Shown here in pieces: positions 26,303 to 36,124 of a stretch of DNA of 64,000 nt. Within the stretch, counting starts at the first letter, position 1. Each line of letters starts with the position of its first letter. The translations under genes and the position numbers were made by a program. Location of the stretch: NCBI GenBank assembly GCA_963781285.1, contig CAWAFI010000003.1, forward strand, positions 248,001-312,000, given 5' to 3'. The stretch comes from CAIWHR01 sp963781285 (lineage in GTDB: Bacteria; Pseudomonadota; Gammaproteobacteria; Burkholderiales; Casimicrobiaceae). The notes below the pieces were generated by a model. It searched no databases. It was not told where the DNA came from and saw only the letters and a list, made by a program, of their open reading frames with translations.

Positions 26303-27556
26303 TCAGCCGACCTGCGACCCGACCGTGCCCAACCGCCGCAGAATTGCTTCGGCGGTCGGCCCGGTGCGTCGTGCCAGCGCCTCGCGCTCGAGCTCGTGCG
26401 CGACGACGTCCGCGTTGAGGTCGAGGAACGTCACTTGCTCCAGCTCGTCCGCTCCTGCATCCTCGAACAGCTGGCGCAGCGACGCTTGCGTGATCGCGCG
26501 TCCGCCCAGTCCAGCGATGACGGTGTAGCCCTTCAGCTGGATCCCCGACAGCGATTTGCGCACGCCGTCGGAAACGATGCCGCCCAAACCCACGGCGAGA
26601 CACTTTTCCAGCACGACGACGCGCTTCGCGTGCTGCAGCGTTTCGCGCAGCGCGAGCAGCGGAAACGGGCGGAACGCGCAGATCGAGACCGACCCGATCG
26701 CAACTCCATCGGCGCGCATCGCGTCGACGACCTCCTGGATGGTGCCGTTGACCGAGCCCAGCGCGACGACGATCGTTTCGGCGTCCGTGGTGCGGTAGGA
26801 ACGAATCAGCCCGCCCGAGGCACGGCCGAACTGCGCTTCGAAGGCCTCCGAGAGTTGCGGGATCAGTGACAGCGCGCGCAGCTGCTTGTGATGGGCGAGA
26901 TAGCGCACCTCGGTGAACGCCTCGGGGCCGACCATCGCCCCGATCGACACGGGTGCGGACGGGTCCAGGATCTGCCGCGGCTCGAACCGGGGCAGAAATG
27001 TGTCGACCTGGGCCTGCGTCGGTATGTCGACGCGGTCGTAGGCATGGGTCAGGATGAAGCCGTCCATGCACACCATCACGGGGCACGACAGCTCCTCGGC
27101 CAGCCGGAACGCCTGAATGTGCAGGTCGAGGGCTTCCTGGTTGGTCTCGGCATAGAGCTGGATCCAGCCGGCGTCGCGCATCGACATGCTGTCGGAGTGG
27201 TCGTTCCAGATGTTGATCGGTGCGCCGATTGCGCGGTTGCCGATCGTCATCACGATGGGCAGGCCCAGCCCCGCCGCGTTGTACACGGCCTCGGCCATGA
27301 ACAGCAGGCCCTGACTGGAGGTCGCTGTATACGTCCGCGCGCCGGCGGCGGAGGCCCCGATCGCCAGCGACAGCGCGGCGAACTCCGACTCGACGTTGAT
27401 GAATTCGCATGCCCCAAGTTCGCCGGACTTCACCATTTCGCCCAGCGCTTCGACAATGTGCGTCTGCGGAGTGATCGGATAGGCGCAGATCACCTCGGGA
27501 CGGGACAGCGCGATGGCCTCGGCCACGGCGCGGGAACCTTCGGTCTGTTTAAGCAT
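26303..27556 (-). CDS. porA: 2-oxoacid (pyruvate):ferredoxin oxidoreductase alpha subunit
   Basis: Alpha subunit of the same enzyme, 417 aa. The pyrimidine-binding domain shows AYPITPQTHIVEALGEM and FINVESEFAALSLAIGASAAGARTYTATSS, where the Thr/Glu residues contact TPP and substrate. The ATG at 27556 lies inside porC with an 8-nt overlap; the longer frame upstream only covers porC. Gene order gamma-alpha-beta is a common Por arrangement. Confidence 0.92.
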   Translation of the reverse strand: MLKQTEGSRAVAEAIALSRPEVICAYPITPQTHIVEALGEMVKSGELGACEFINVESEFAALSLAIGASAAGARTYTATSSQGLLFMAEAVYNAAGLGLPIVMTIGNRAIGAPINIWNDHSDSMSMRDAGWIQLYAETNQEALDLHIQAFRLAEELSCPVMVCMDGFILTHAYDRVDIPTQAQVDTFLPRFEPRQILDPSAPVSIGAMVGPEAFTEVRYLAHHKQLRALSLIPQLSEAFEAQFGRASGGLIRSYRTTDAETIVVALGSVNGTIQEVVDAMRADGVAIGSVSICAFRPFPLLALRETLQHAKRVVVLEKCLAVGLGGIVSDGVRKSLSGIQLKGYTVIAGLGGRAITQASLRQLFEDAGADELEQVTFLDLNADVVAHELEREALARRTGPTAEAILRRLGTVGSQVG

Positions 27557-28127
27557 GGATCGCCTCGCGGGAGTCCCGGGCGAGCGCATACGCCTCGGTT
27601 GCGGCGGCGACGTTGCCTTCCGCGACCTTGCCCGGAAATTTCGCCCGGATCGCGGCGACGACGGATTCGAGGCGCACCTCCCCGCTGACCGCGGCAAACC
27701 CGCCGAGCAGCGCGGCGTTGGGAACCGCCCGCCCGACGTGCTTTTGCGCGAGTTCGCTCGCGGGGACCCGGCACATCCGGTAGTGGCATGTTTCGGCAGT
27801 GAAATCGGCGAGGCCGAGTTCCTCGAAACTGCGCATCGAGTTGATCAGGATGAGGCCGACCGCATGCAGGCCCTTGAACAGATCGACCTGGTGCAGCAGT
27901 GTCGGGTCCTGGATGATCAGCGCGTCGGGCGAAATCACCGGTTCGCGCAGGCGGATCTCCTTGTCGTCGATGCGGCAAAACGCCATCACGGGCGCGCCCA
28001 TCCGCTCGGAACCGAAGCTGGGGAACGCCTGCGCATGCCGGCCTTCGAGAAAAGCGGCGACCGACAGCAACTCGGCGCCTGAAACGACGCCCTGCCCGCC
28101 GCGGCCGTGGATGCGGACCTGGAACAT
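27549..28127 (-). CDS. porC: 2-oxoacid (pyruvate):ferredoxin oxidoreductase gamma subunit
   Basis: Gamma subunit, 192 aa, opening with VRIHGRGGQGVVSGAELLS, the family's glycine-rich start, and FPSFGSERMGAPV. AGGAG precedes the ATG at 28127. It is the first gene of a minus-strand operon porC-porA-porB-flavoprotein-maeA, in which the usual small delta ferredoxin gene is replaced by the fused flavoprotein. Transcription likely starts from the FNR-box region shared with frd. Confidence 0.9.
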   Translation of the reverse strand: MFQVRIHGRGGQGVVSGAELLSVAAFLEGRHAQAFPSFGSERMGAPVMAFCRIDDKEIRLREPVISPDALIIQDPTLLHQVDLFKGLHAVGLILINSMRSFEELGLADFTAETCHYRMCRVPASELAQKHVGRAVPNAALLGGFAAVSGEVRLESVVAAIRAKFPGKVAEGNVAAATEAYALARDSREAIHA

Positions 28128-28222
28128 CGACTCCTCCAATCTGGATCGTGTGCCGGCGAGCACGCGGCCGGCCGCCGGGTTTCGGCAGTCCGTTCATGCT
28201 GCCCGGACCGGCACGGAACCCA

Positions 28223-28236
28223 TTGACGCAAATCAA
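28223..28236 (-). promoter_or_regulatory. FNR/Anr-like box facing the por operon
   Basis: TTGACGCAAATCAA lies 96 bp upstream of porC in the 360-bp por/frd divergent region. A minus-strand -10 at the class-II spacing would fall at about 28195-28200, where only a weak AGCATG is seen. The operator is strong, the promoter elements weak. Confidence 0.55.
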
Positions 28237-28308
28237 GGGTCCTTCGGATGTCGTTCTCGCCGCGGGGTGCCCCTGCACGTCGCGCGGTCAATCGCCCCAT
28301 CGCAGCGA

Positions 28309-28349
28309 TTGACGCAAGTCAATGGTGATTCTGCATCGGGCGATATATT
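28309..28349 (+). promoter_or_regulatory. candidate class-II FNR/Anr promoter of frdCAB
   Basis: TTGACGCAAGTCAA at 28309-28322 is a full dyad. TATATT at 28344-28349 starts 28.5 bp from its centre, so the box would sit near -41.5 of a start at about 28357. That is the classic geometry for FNR activation and leaves a leader of about 131 nt before frdC. Confidence 0.68.
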
Positions 28350-28487
28350 GCCGGTTACGGGTGGGTGTCCCTGAGCGATTTGCCGCCGGTCATCGGCGCA
28401 ACGCCCTGGAAGCGGGCTGCCGCGACGCGACCTGCCGCGTTCGCATGTGGGATCCGCCAAACGGACAAGATGCTAAGGAGCGCGCGG

Positions 28488-29267
28488 ATGGACGTAGACA
28501 ACTCTGTCATCGCCGGCGTCGGTCTTGCCGGCGCGTCGCGGAAGAGCCGCTGGCCGGCACGCCTCGATCTCGTGCAAAGCGGGAGCGGCCTCCTCGTCGC
28601 GCTTTTCATGTGGGGGCACATGTTCTTCGTGTCGACGATCCTGATCAGCGGCGACGCGATGTGGACGGTCACCAAGTTCTTCGAGGGCTATTTCTTCTTC
28701 GGCCGGCCGTATCCGGTGATCGTGTCGTTCGTCGTGGCGGCCGTGGTCATCCTGATCGTCATTCACGCCTTCCTCGCGGTGCGCAAGTTTCCCATCAACT
28801 ACCAGCAGTTCAGCACATTCCGCGGCCACATGAAGATGATGCGGCACGAGGACACGACGCTGTGGTTCTGGCAGGCGTTCACCGGCTTCGCGCTGTTCTT
28901 CCTCGCCGCGCCGCACCTCTACATCATGCTGACGCACCCCGAGTTGATCGGTCCGTTCGAATCGTCGGACCGTGTCTGGACCGGCCACTACTGGCCGCTC
29001 TACATCCTGCTCCTGCTTGCGGTCGAGTTCCATGGCGGCATCGGCCTCTATCGCCTGGCCGTCAAGTGGGGCTGGTTCGAAGGGAGCGATCCGAACGCGA
29101 CGCGGCGGCGGCTGAAGACGCTGAAGTGGGCGTTGACGGTGTTCTTCCTCGTGCTGGGCTTCGCCACGCTCGCCGCCTACATCAAGATCGGCATCGAGCA
29201 CGCGCCCAACTACGGGCAGCCCTACGTGCCGGCCTCGCTCGCGGCGCCGCCGGGAGGCCCGAAATGA
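28488..29267 (+). CDS. frdC: menaquinol:fumarate reductase dihaem cytochrome b subunit
   Basis: Membrane anchor of a Wolinella-type fumarate reductase, 259 aa with five TM helices. With the ATG at 28488 (TAAGGAG upstream), His44, His93, His143 and His182 fall at the haem-ligand numbers recalled for W. succinogenes FrdC, and Glu180 of the proton 'E-pathway' is also present (AVEFHGG). Stretches such as GHMFFVSTILI, HAFLAVRKFPINY, FFLAAPHLYIMLT and GLYRLAVKWGWF are shared. This is the epsilonproteobacterial/deltaproteobacterial SdhC type, not the E. coli FrdCD type. The stop overlaps frdA by 4 nt. Confidence 0.95.
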   Translation: MDVDNSVIAGVGLAGASRKSRWPARLDLVQSGSGLLVALFMWGHMFFVSTILISGDAMWTVTKFFEGYFFFGRPYPVIVSFVVAAVVILIVIHAFLAVRKFPINYQQFSTFRGHMKMMRHEDTTLWFWQAFTGFALFFLAAPHLYIMLTHPELIGPFESSDRVWTGHYWPLYILLLLAVEFHGGIGLYRLAVKWGWFEGSDPNATRRRLKTLKWALTVFFLVLGFATLAAYIKIGIEHAPNYGQPYVPASLAAPPGGPK

Positions 29268-31297
29268 AGATCGTCTACACCGACGTCCTCGTGATCGGCG
29301 GTGGGCTCGCGGGCCTGCGGCTGGCGATCGCGGCCAGGCGGCGCGGCCACGACGCGATCATCCTGTCGCTCGTGCCGCCCAAACGCTCGCATTCGAAGGC
29401 CGCGCAGGGCGGCATGCAGGCCTCGCTCGGCAACGTGATCAAGGGCCAGGGCGACAACGAGGACGTGCACTTCGAGGATACGGTGCGCGGCAGCGACTGG
29501 GGCGCCGACCAGGACGTCGTCCGGATGTTCGTCAACACTGCGCCCAAGGCGGTGCGCGAGCTGGCGGCGTGGGGCGTGCCGTGGAGCCGGGTGCGGCAGG
29601 GCGATCGCCAGGTGGTCATCAACGGCCAGCAGGTGACGATCACCGAGCGCGCCGAGGCGCACGGGCTGGTCGCGCAGCGCGACTTCGGCGGCACCAAGAA
29701 ATGGCGCACGTGCTACGTCGCCGATGGCACCGGCCACGCGATGCTGCAGGCGGTCGGCGACCGGGCGATCGCCGAATCGATCCCCGTGCACGAGCGCACG
29801 GAGGCGCTGGCACTGATCCACGACGGCGGCCGCTGCTACGGCGCGGTCGTGCGTGACCTCATCACCGGCGCGCTGTCCGCCTACGTGGCCAAGGCCACCG
29901 CGATCACCACCGGCGGGGCCGGTCGGATTTATCGCGTGACGACCAATGCGGTGATCTGCGAAGGCATCGGGCATGCGATCGCGCTCGAGACGGGTGTGGC
30001 GGCGCTCGGCAACATGGAGGCGGTGCAGTTCCACCCGACCGGGATCTTCCCGGCCGGCATCCTCGTCACCGAGGGCTGCCGCGGCGACGGCGGCCTGCTG
30101 AAGGACGGCGACGGCCACCGCTTCATGCCCGACTACGAGCCGGAGAAGAAGGAGCTCGCCTCGCGCGACGTCGTGTCGCGGCGGATGGAGGAGCACATCG
30201 CGAAGGGCAAGGGCGTGCACAGCCGCTTCGGCGAGCACCTCTGGCTCGACATCACGCTGCTGGGCGAGCACCACATCAGGCACAACCTGCGCGAGGTCTA
30301 CGAGATCTGTCACTATTTCCTCGGCATCGATCCGACGAAGGACATGATCGCGGTCCGTCCGGCGCAGCATTACACGATGGGCGGAGTGCGCACCGACCAC
30401 ACCGGCCAGAGCCCGACCCTCAAGGGTCTGTTCGCGGCCGGCGAGGCCGCCTGCTGGGACATGCACGGCTTCAATCGGCTCGGCGGCAACTCGGTCGCCG
30501 AGACCGTCGTGGCCGGGATGATCGTCGGCGAGTTCATCGCCGACTTCTGCGACAAGCGCGAGAACGACGTCAACATTCCGACTGGAGTGGTTCGCGACTT
30601 CGTCGGGCGCGAGAGCGCAAGGCTGCTGGGCCTGCTGACCGGCGGGGGAACCGAGGACGCGAGCGCGATCAAGGCGCGCATGCAGGAGATCATGACCGAC
30701 AAGGTCGGGATCTTCCGCACCGGCAAGGACCTCGAGCAGGCGGTCGACCTGCTGCAGAAGCTCCTCGTGCAGAGCCGCCGCATCGGCGTGAAGTCGAGCG
30801 CGCCGGGCGCCAATCCCGAGCTCGTCACCGCCTACCGGGTCCAGAAGATGCTGAAGCTCGCGCTGTGCGTCGCGTACGGCGCGCTCACGCGCACCGAGAG
30901 CCGGGGCGCCCACTACCGGCACGACTTCCCGCGGCGCAACGATGCCGAGTGGTTGAAACGCACGCTCGCCACGTGGAAAGGCGAGGACACGCTGCCGACG
31001 CTGGCCTATGAAGCGCTCGACGTGAAGCGCATGGAGCTGCCGCCTGGCTGGCGCGGCTACGGCGCGAAGGACTACGCCGACCATCCGGACACGGCGGCGC
31101 GCCAGGCGCAGGTCGACGCGACGAAGCAGCGTATCGCCGACCGGTTCGAGCGGCAGCGCGCGCTGATGCCCTACGAGCACCTGCTGCCGGAATCGCTTCG
31201 CGGGCGCAACCAGAGAATCGACGAGCGGATGCCTCCGGCGGGAGCTGCCGCGGCGGACAACGGCGAGCCGACCGGCTTCGTCTGGGAAACCGAATAA
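29264..31297 (+). CDS. frdA: fumarate reductase flavoprotein subunit
   Basis: Catalytic FAD subunit reducing fumarate to succinate, 677 aa. FAD binding: VIGGGLAGLRLAIAARRRG; covalent FAD His at residue 43 in KRSHSKAAQGGMQ; substrate-site region EAVQFHPTGIFPAGILVTEGCRGDGG; catalytic Arg region LASRDVVSRRM; capping-domain end AGEAACWDMHGFNRLGGNS. It closely resembles W. succinogenes FrdA. The ATG at 29264 overlaps the frdC stop, and frdB follows after 11 nt. The long frame extending upstream to 28322 is a shadow of frdC. Confidence 0.96.
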   Translation: MKIVYTDVLVIGGGLAGLRLAIAARRRGHDAIILSLVPPKRSHSKAAQGGMQASLGNVIKGQGDNEDVHFEDTVRGSDWGADQDVVRMFVNTAPKAVRELAAWGVPWSRVRQGDRQVVINGQQVTITERAEAHGLVAQRDFGGTKKWRTCYVADGTGHAMLQAVGDRAIAESIPVHERTEALALIHDGGRCYGAVVRDLITGALSAYVAKATAITTGGAGRIYRVTTNAVICEGIGHAIALETGVAALGNMEAVQFHPTGIFPAGILVTEGCRGDGGLLKDGDGHRFMPDYEPEKKELASRDVVSRRMEEHIAKGKGVHSRFGEHLWLDITLLGEHHIRHNLREVYEICHYFLGIDPTKDMIAVRPAQHYTMGGVRTDHTGQSPTLKGLFAAGEAACWDMHGFNRLGGNSVAETVVAGMIVGEFIADFCDKRENDVNIPTGVVRDFVGRESARLLGLLTGGGTEDASAIKARMQEIMTDKVGIFRTGKDLEQAVDLLQKLLVQSRRIGVKSSAPGANPELVTAYRVQKMLKLALCVAYGALTRTESRGAHYRHDFPRRNDAEWLKRTLATWKGEDTLPTLAYEALDVKRMELPPGWRGYGAKDYADHPDTAARQAQVDATKQRIADRFERQRALMPYEHLLPESLRGRNQRIDERMPPAGAAAADNGEPTGFVWETE

Positions 31298-31308
31298 GGA
31301 ACAAGTCG

Positions 31309-32061
31309 ATGAGCCAACCCCAGAACCCGCCGGCGGCCGGCCAGAAGATCCACCTGCATATCCTGCGCTACAACCCGGCCGATCCCGCCAGCGTTCCGCA
31401 CATGCAGACCTACGAGCTCGAGCAGACGGAAGGGATGACGCTGTACATCGCGCTCACCGAGATCCTCGAGAAGCAGGACCCGTCGCTGCAGTTCGACTTC
31501 GTCTGCCGCGCCGGCATCTGCGGCAGCTGCGCGATGGTGATCAACGGTCGCCCCGGGCTCGCCTGCCGTACGCTCACCAAGAACGTCGGACCGGAGATCA
31601 CGCTGGCGCCGCTGCCGGTGTTCGAGCTGATCGGCGACCTGTCGGTCGACACCGGCAAGTGGATGCGCGCGATGAGCGAGCGACTCGAGACCTGGGTGCA
31701 CATGAAGGAGGCCGAGGTCGACCTGTCGCGAATCGAGGAGAAGATGGATCCTGGGCTCGCCGAGAAGATCTACGAGGTCGACCGCTGCATCGAGTGCGGC
31801 TGCTGCGTGTCGGCTTGCGGCACCGCGCGCATGCGCGAGGACTTCGTCGGCGCGGTGGGCCTCAACAAGATCGGGCGCTTCCGCCTCGATCCGCGCGATG
31901 CGCGCACCGATGCCGACTACTACGAGCTGATCGGCGACGACGACGGCGTGTTCGGCTGCATGTCGCTACTCGCCTGCCACGACGTGTGCCCGAAGGAGCT
32001 GCCACTCGCCACGCAGATCGCCTTCCTGCGTCGCAAGATGGTGACGATAGCCTGGAAGTAG
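31309..32061 (+). CDS. frdB: fumarate reductase iron-sulfur subunit
   Basis: Fe-S subunit linking the cytochrome b haems to FrdA, 250 aa. [2Fe-2S] ligands at residues 66, 71, 74 and 86 (CRAGICGSC ... GLAC). The second domain has CIECGCCVSAC for [4Fe-4S] and CMSLLACHDVCPKELP for the [3Fe-4S] and last [4Fe-4S] ligands. AAGGA precedes the ATG. The gene closes the frdCAB operon. The 85 bp after it contain no obvious hairpin terminator. Confidence 0.95.
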   Translation: MSQPQNPPAAGQKIHLHILRYNPADPASVPHMQTYELEQTEGMTLYIALTEILEKQDPSLQFDFVCRAGICGSCAMVINGRPGLACRTLTKNVGPEITLAPLPVFELIGDLSVDTGKWMRAMSERLETWVHMKEAEVDLSRIEEKMDPGLAEKIYEVDRCIECGCCVSACGTARMREDFVGAVGLNKIGRFRLDPRDARTDADYYELIGDDDGVFGCMSLLACHDVCPKELPLATQIAFLRRKMVTIAWK

Positions 32062-32146
32062 CGGTAGGACGTAGCCGCTTGGCGCGACAGCGTTCGAATC
32101 GAGCCTCAGGGTCAGCCGGGCGTCAAGCCACCACAACTACCTAACG

Positions 32147-32557
32147 TCACCGCGCCGTCCTGCGCCGGGCCGCGGACTTCCTGGTTGCGGGTTTCGTGGT
32201 CGTGCGCTTCTTGGCCACGGGCCGCTTCGCCGTCGATGCCATGGCCCGCCGCGCAGCGTCGAACTTCAACTTCGCCCTGTGTCCTGCGGCGGTGATCGAT
32301 TCGCCGGCGCTCCCCAGTGCCGAGGCGACTTTGCGCTCCACGCGCCGCGCGGTTCGTTTCGCCGGCTCCTTCGCGTTTTCCGCGCTGCGCTTCAGCTTGC
32401 GCGCGGTCCGTCGAAGCGCGAGCCCGGCGCCATGCGCCGCCGTTTCGAGCGCCGCACCCGCCCGGCGCGCAGCGCGCTTTACCTTGGCCTTGGTGATACC
32501 GCCGGCGGGTTTCTTCGCCGTCGTTTTCCGTCCCGCACGCTTGCGAGTCATTGCCAT
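32147..32557 (-). CDS. histone H1-like / AlgP-like Lys-Arg-Ala-rich protein
   Basis: 136 aa, extremely basic, with runs such as TRKRAGRKTTAKK near the start and KKRTTTKPATRKS near the end, and a central alanine/lysine helix-forming part. No folded domain is evident. Proteins of this composition bind DNA nonspecifically as accessory nucleoid proteins in beta- and gammaproteobacteria. The minus-strand frame keeps strongly biased basic codons throughout, unlike a chance antisense ORF. It is monocistronic, convergent with frd and divergent from aspA. Confidence 0.7.
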   Translation of the reverse strand: MAMTRKRAGRKTTAKKPAGGITKAKVKRAARRAGAALETAAHGAGLALRRTARKLKRSAENAKEPAKRTARRVERKVASALGSAGESITAAGHRAKLKFDAARRAMASTAKRPVAKKRTTTKPATRKSAARRRTAR

Positions 32558-32652
32558 GAACGGTCCCTCCTACGGTTGGAAGTGCAACCGTACCACGCGG
32601 CCGGTTCGAAGGCAAAGAAAGGACGGGAACACGGCGAAGAGTCGCGCTTCGA

Positions 32653-32693
32653 TTGACCCCGATCAACCCCCCCTCTCGCGGCAGGCGGAGAAT
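32653..32693 (+). promoter_or_regulatory. candidate class-II FNR/Anr promoter of aspA-dcuA
   Basis: TTGACCCCGATCAA at 32653-32666, then GAGAAT at 32688-32693, starting 28.5 bp from the box centre. This implies transcription from about 32701 and a long 5' leader of roughly 267 nt. The same GAGAAT hexamer follows the dcuB box at nearly the same distance. Confidence 0.58.
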
Positions 32694-32967
32694 CGAAACC
32701 AAGCGAGTCCGGGCGCCGACCCGGCATCGCAGCGCAAGATCGTGCTCGATCGCGGCTCTTGCGGCGGTGCCGAGCGTGCCCGATTCGAGCAAGTGAATTC
32801 GGTCGCACCTTGCTGCGCGCAAATGCAATCTTCTCCTGCGCGCGGCGCCGTCCGCGTCCGCGCGACTTCGCCCGTTGCGGAATCGCCCGCCCGTGACGCC
32901 AGGTGCGCCTCGCAAATGACCGCCGCACGCCCTCGGTGCGCGGAAGGTCGAACCAAGGAGCGACAGC
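32694..32967 (+). other. long 5' leader region upstream of aspA
   Basis: About 270 bp between the inferred promoter and the aspA start carry no convincing ORF. I could not identify a riboswitch or a stable leader hairpin by eye. AAGGAG just before 32968 is the aspA ribosome-binding site. Confidence 0.35.
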
Positions 32968-34371
<1,404 letters not shown>

Positions 34372-34408
34372 ACGTTACCGAGGCGAGCCTTCGCCGGGGA
34401 AAGAAAAA

Positions 34409-35734
34409 ATGACGTTATCGATCGTTCTGCAATTCATCGTCGTGCTCGCCGCAATCTGGATGGGCGCGCGCTTTTCCGGCGTCGGCCTGGGTCTGTGGGG
34501 CGCGGTCGGCTTGCTCGTGCTCGTCGTCGCATTCGGCATCAGTCCGACGTCGCCACCGATCGACGTGATGCTGATCATCCTGGCGGTGATCATGGCCGCC
34601 TCGGTGATGGACGCGGCGGGAGGCATCGATTTTCTGGTGCGGATCGCCGAGCGCATCATCCGTGCCAACCCGAAGTACGTGACGATCGTCGCGCCACTCA
34701 CGACGTGGAGCTTCACCTTCGTCGCCGGGACCGGCCACATCGTCTATCCGCTGCTGCCGGTGATCTACGAAACCGCGCACCAGAGCGGCGTCAGGCCGGA
34801 GCGCCCGATGGCGGTGGCGACGATCGCCTCGCAGCAGGCGATCACCGCGAGCCCGGTGGCGGCGGCCACCGCCGCGATGATCGGCCTCTTCGCGGAGAAG
34901 GGCGTCAGCGAGTGGGGGCTGCCGGAGATCCTGATGGTCTGCGTGCCGGCAACGCTCACCGGTGTGGTCGCGGCCGCCATCGTCTCGATGTTCGTCGGCA
35001 AGGACCTGAAGGACGATCCGGAATACCAGGCGCGACTCAAAGCGGGCGAAATCCCGGCACCGAAGACGGCGGCGGAGCGGCCGCCACTGAAGCCCGCGGC
35101 CAAGGCCTCGGCATTCATCTTCCTTGGCGGCGTCGCGCTGGTCGTGTTGTTCGGCTTCTTTCCGAGCCTGCGCACGCTGCCTGACGCCAAGAGCGCGATG
35201 GCGATGCCCATCGTCATCGAGATCGTGATGATGTCGGTCGCGGCGGCGATGCTGCTGGTGACGAAGGTCAACGTCGACGAAATCCCGAAAACGCCGACGC
35301 TGCGCGCAGGCGTGGTCGCAGTGATCGGCATTTTCGGCCTGGCGTGGCTCGGCGACAGCTTCATCGCCGCGCACAAGGACGTCATCGTGCCGGCGATCGG
35401 CAAGTGGGCCGAGCAGGCGCCGTGGACCTTCGCGTTCGGCCTGTTCTTCGCATCGGTGCTGCTCTACAGCCAGGCGGCGACGACTCGCGCGCTGATGCCG
35501 CTCGGCATAGCGCTCGGCATCCCGCCGCAGTTCCTGATCGCGATGTTCCCGTCGGTGAACGGCTACTTCTTCATCCCGACCTACGGCTCGCTGATCGCGG
35601 CGATCAACTTCGACCTTTCGGGGACTACGAAGATCGGCAAGTACGTGCTCAACCACTCGTTCATGATCCCGGGGCTGGTGGCGACTGCGGTGGCGGTCAT
35701 CACCGGACTCGCCCTCGCGCGCGTCATGTTCTGA
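34409..35734 (+). CDS. dcuA: anaerobic C4-dicarboxylate transporter DcuA
   Basis: Dcu-family carrier for uptake of aspartate, malate or fumarate and exchange with succinate. 441 aa with 10-12 hydrophobic segments. NPKYVTIVAPLTTWSFTFVAGTGH, RPERPMAVATIASQQAITASP and FFIPTYGSLIAAINFDLSGTTKIGKYVLNHSF are typical of DcuA rather than DcuB. It lies 37 nt after aspA with a purine-rich ribosome site, so the two form the classic aspA-dcuA operon. Confidence 0.93.
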   Translation: MTLSIVLQFIVVLAAIWMGARFSGVGLGLWGAVGLLVLVVAFGISPTSPPIDVMLIILAVIMAASVMDAAGGIDFLVRIAERIIRANPKYVTIVAPLTTWSFTFVAGTGHIVYPLLPVIYETAHQSGVRPERPMAVATIASQQAITASPVAAATAAMIGLFAEKGVSEWGLPEILMVCVPATLTGVVAAAIVSMFVGKDLKDDPEYQARLKAGEIPAPKTAAERPPLKPAAKASAFIFLGGVALVVLFGFFPSLRTLPDAKSAMAMPIVIEIVMMSVAAAMLLVTKVNVDEIPKTPTLRAGVVAVIGIFGLAWLGDSFIAAHKDVIVPAIGKWAEQAPWTFAFGLFFASVLLYSQAATTRALMPLGIALGIPPQFLIAMFPSVNGYFFIPTYGSLIAAINFDLSGTTKIGKYVLNHSFMIPGLVATAVAVITGLALARVMF

Positions 35735-35883
35735 ACAGGCTGCCCTGCCCGGACGCGTTCGGCAGGCGACTGCGAACGCAGCGACGGCCCGGCGCGCCAC
35801 GCCGTCAGCGCGGAGGCGGTCACGCCCCCGCGGCGCATGCCCTCCGGAAGCGGTTCCCCGGCACGCCGCCGCGGCCCTGCCCT
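35735..35883. other. intergenic region between dcuA and the 39-aa basic peptide gene
   Basis: 149 bp between convergent genes. Short GC-rich inverted matches (for example CTGCC...GGCAG near 35743-35766) could help terminate dcuA, but no T-run follows, so I do not call a terminator. Confidence 0.3.
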
Positions 35884-36003
35884 TCAGTGCTTGATGAAGG
35901 GCGCCGCGTCACTCGCGTGCTTTTTCTGCTGCTTGATCGTTTTCTTTTCCTTCGGCGTGTGCTGCGGCTTCTTCTTGCTTTCCTTCGGTGGCTGATGGGA
36001 CAT
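35884..36003 (-). CDS. small lysine-rich protein, 39 aa
   Basis: Starts SHQPPKESKKKPQHTPKEKK, is almost entirely charged, and ends HASDAAPFIKH. AGGAG lies at the right distance upstream of the ATG at 36003. The frame extends further upstream to 36141, but that part lacks the composition and has no ribosome site. Small basic proteins of this kind recur in betaproteobacteria; function unknown. It lies between convergent dcuA and the end of fadD and could be expressed alone. Confidence 0.6.
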   Translation of the reverse strand: MSHQPPKESKKKPQHTPKEKKTIKQQKKHASDAAPFIKH

Positions 36004-36124
36004 GGCTCGCTCCTGTGGATCGCCGGGACCATGGCGCCATGCCACTATAGGCCAAAGCGCGTCGTTGCGCAGGTCCTCGCCGATGCGCGGATGTGCAGTG
36101 CCGCGGCGGCCAGATAGCGCGGCG

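Noticed and set aside
35743..35766. Inverted CTGCC/GGCAG after dcuA as a terminator
   Set aside because: The stem is short and imperfect, with no T-tract.
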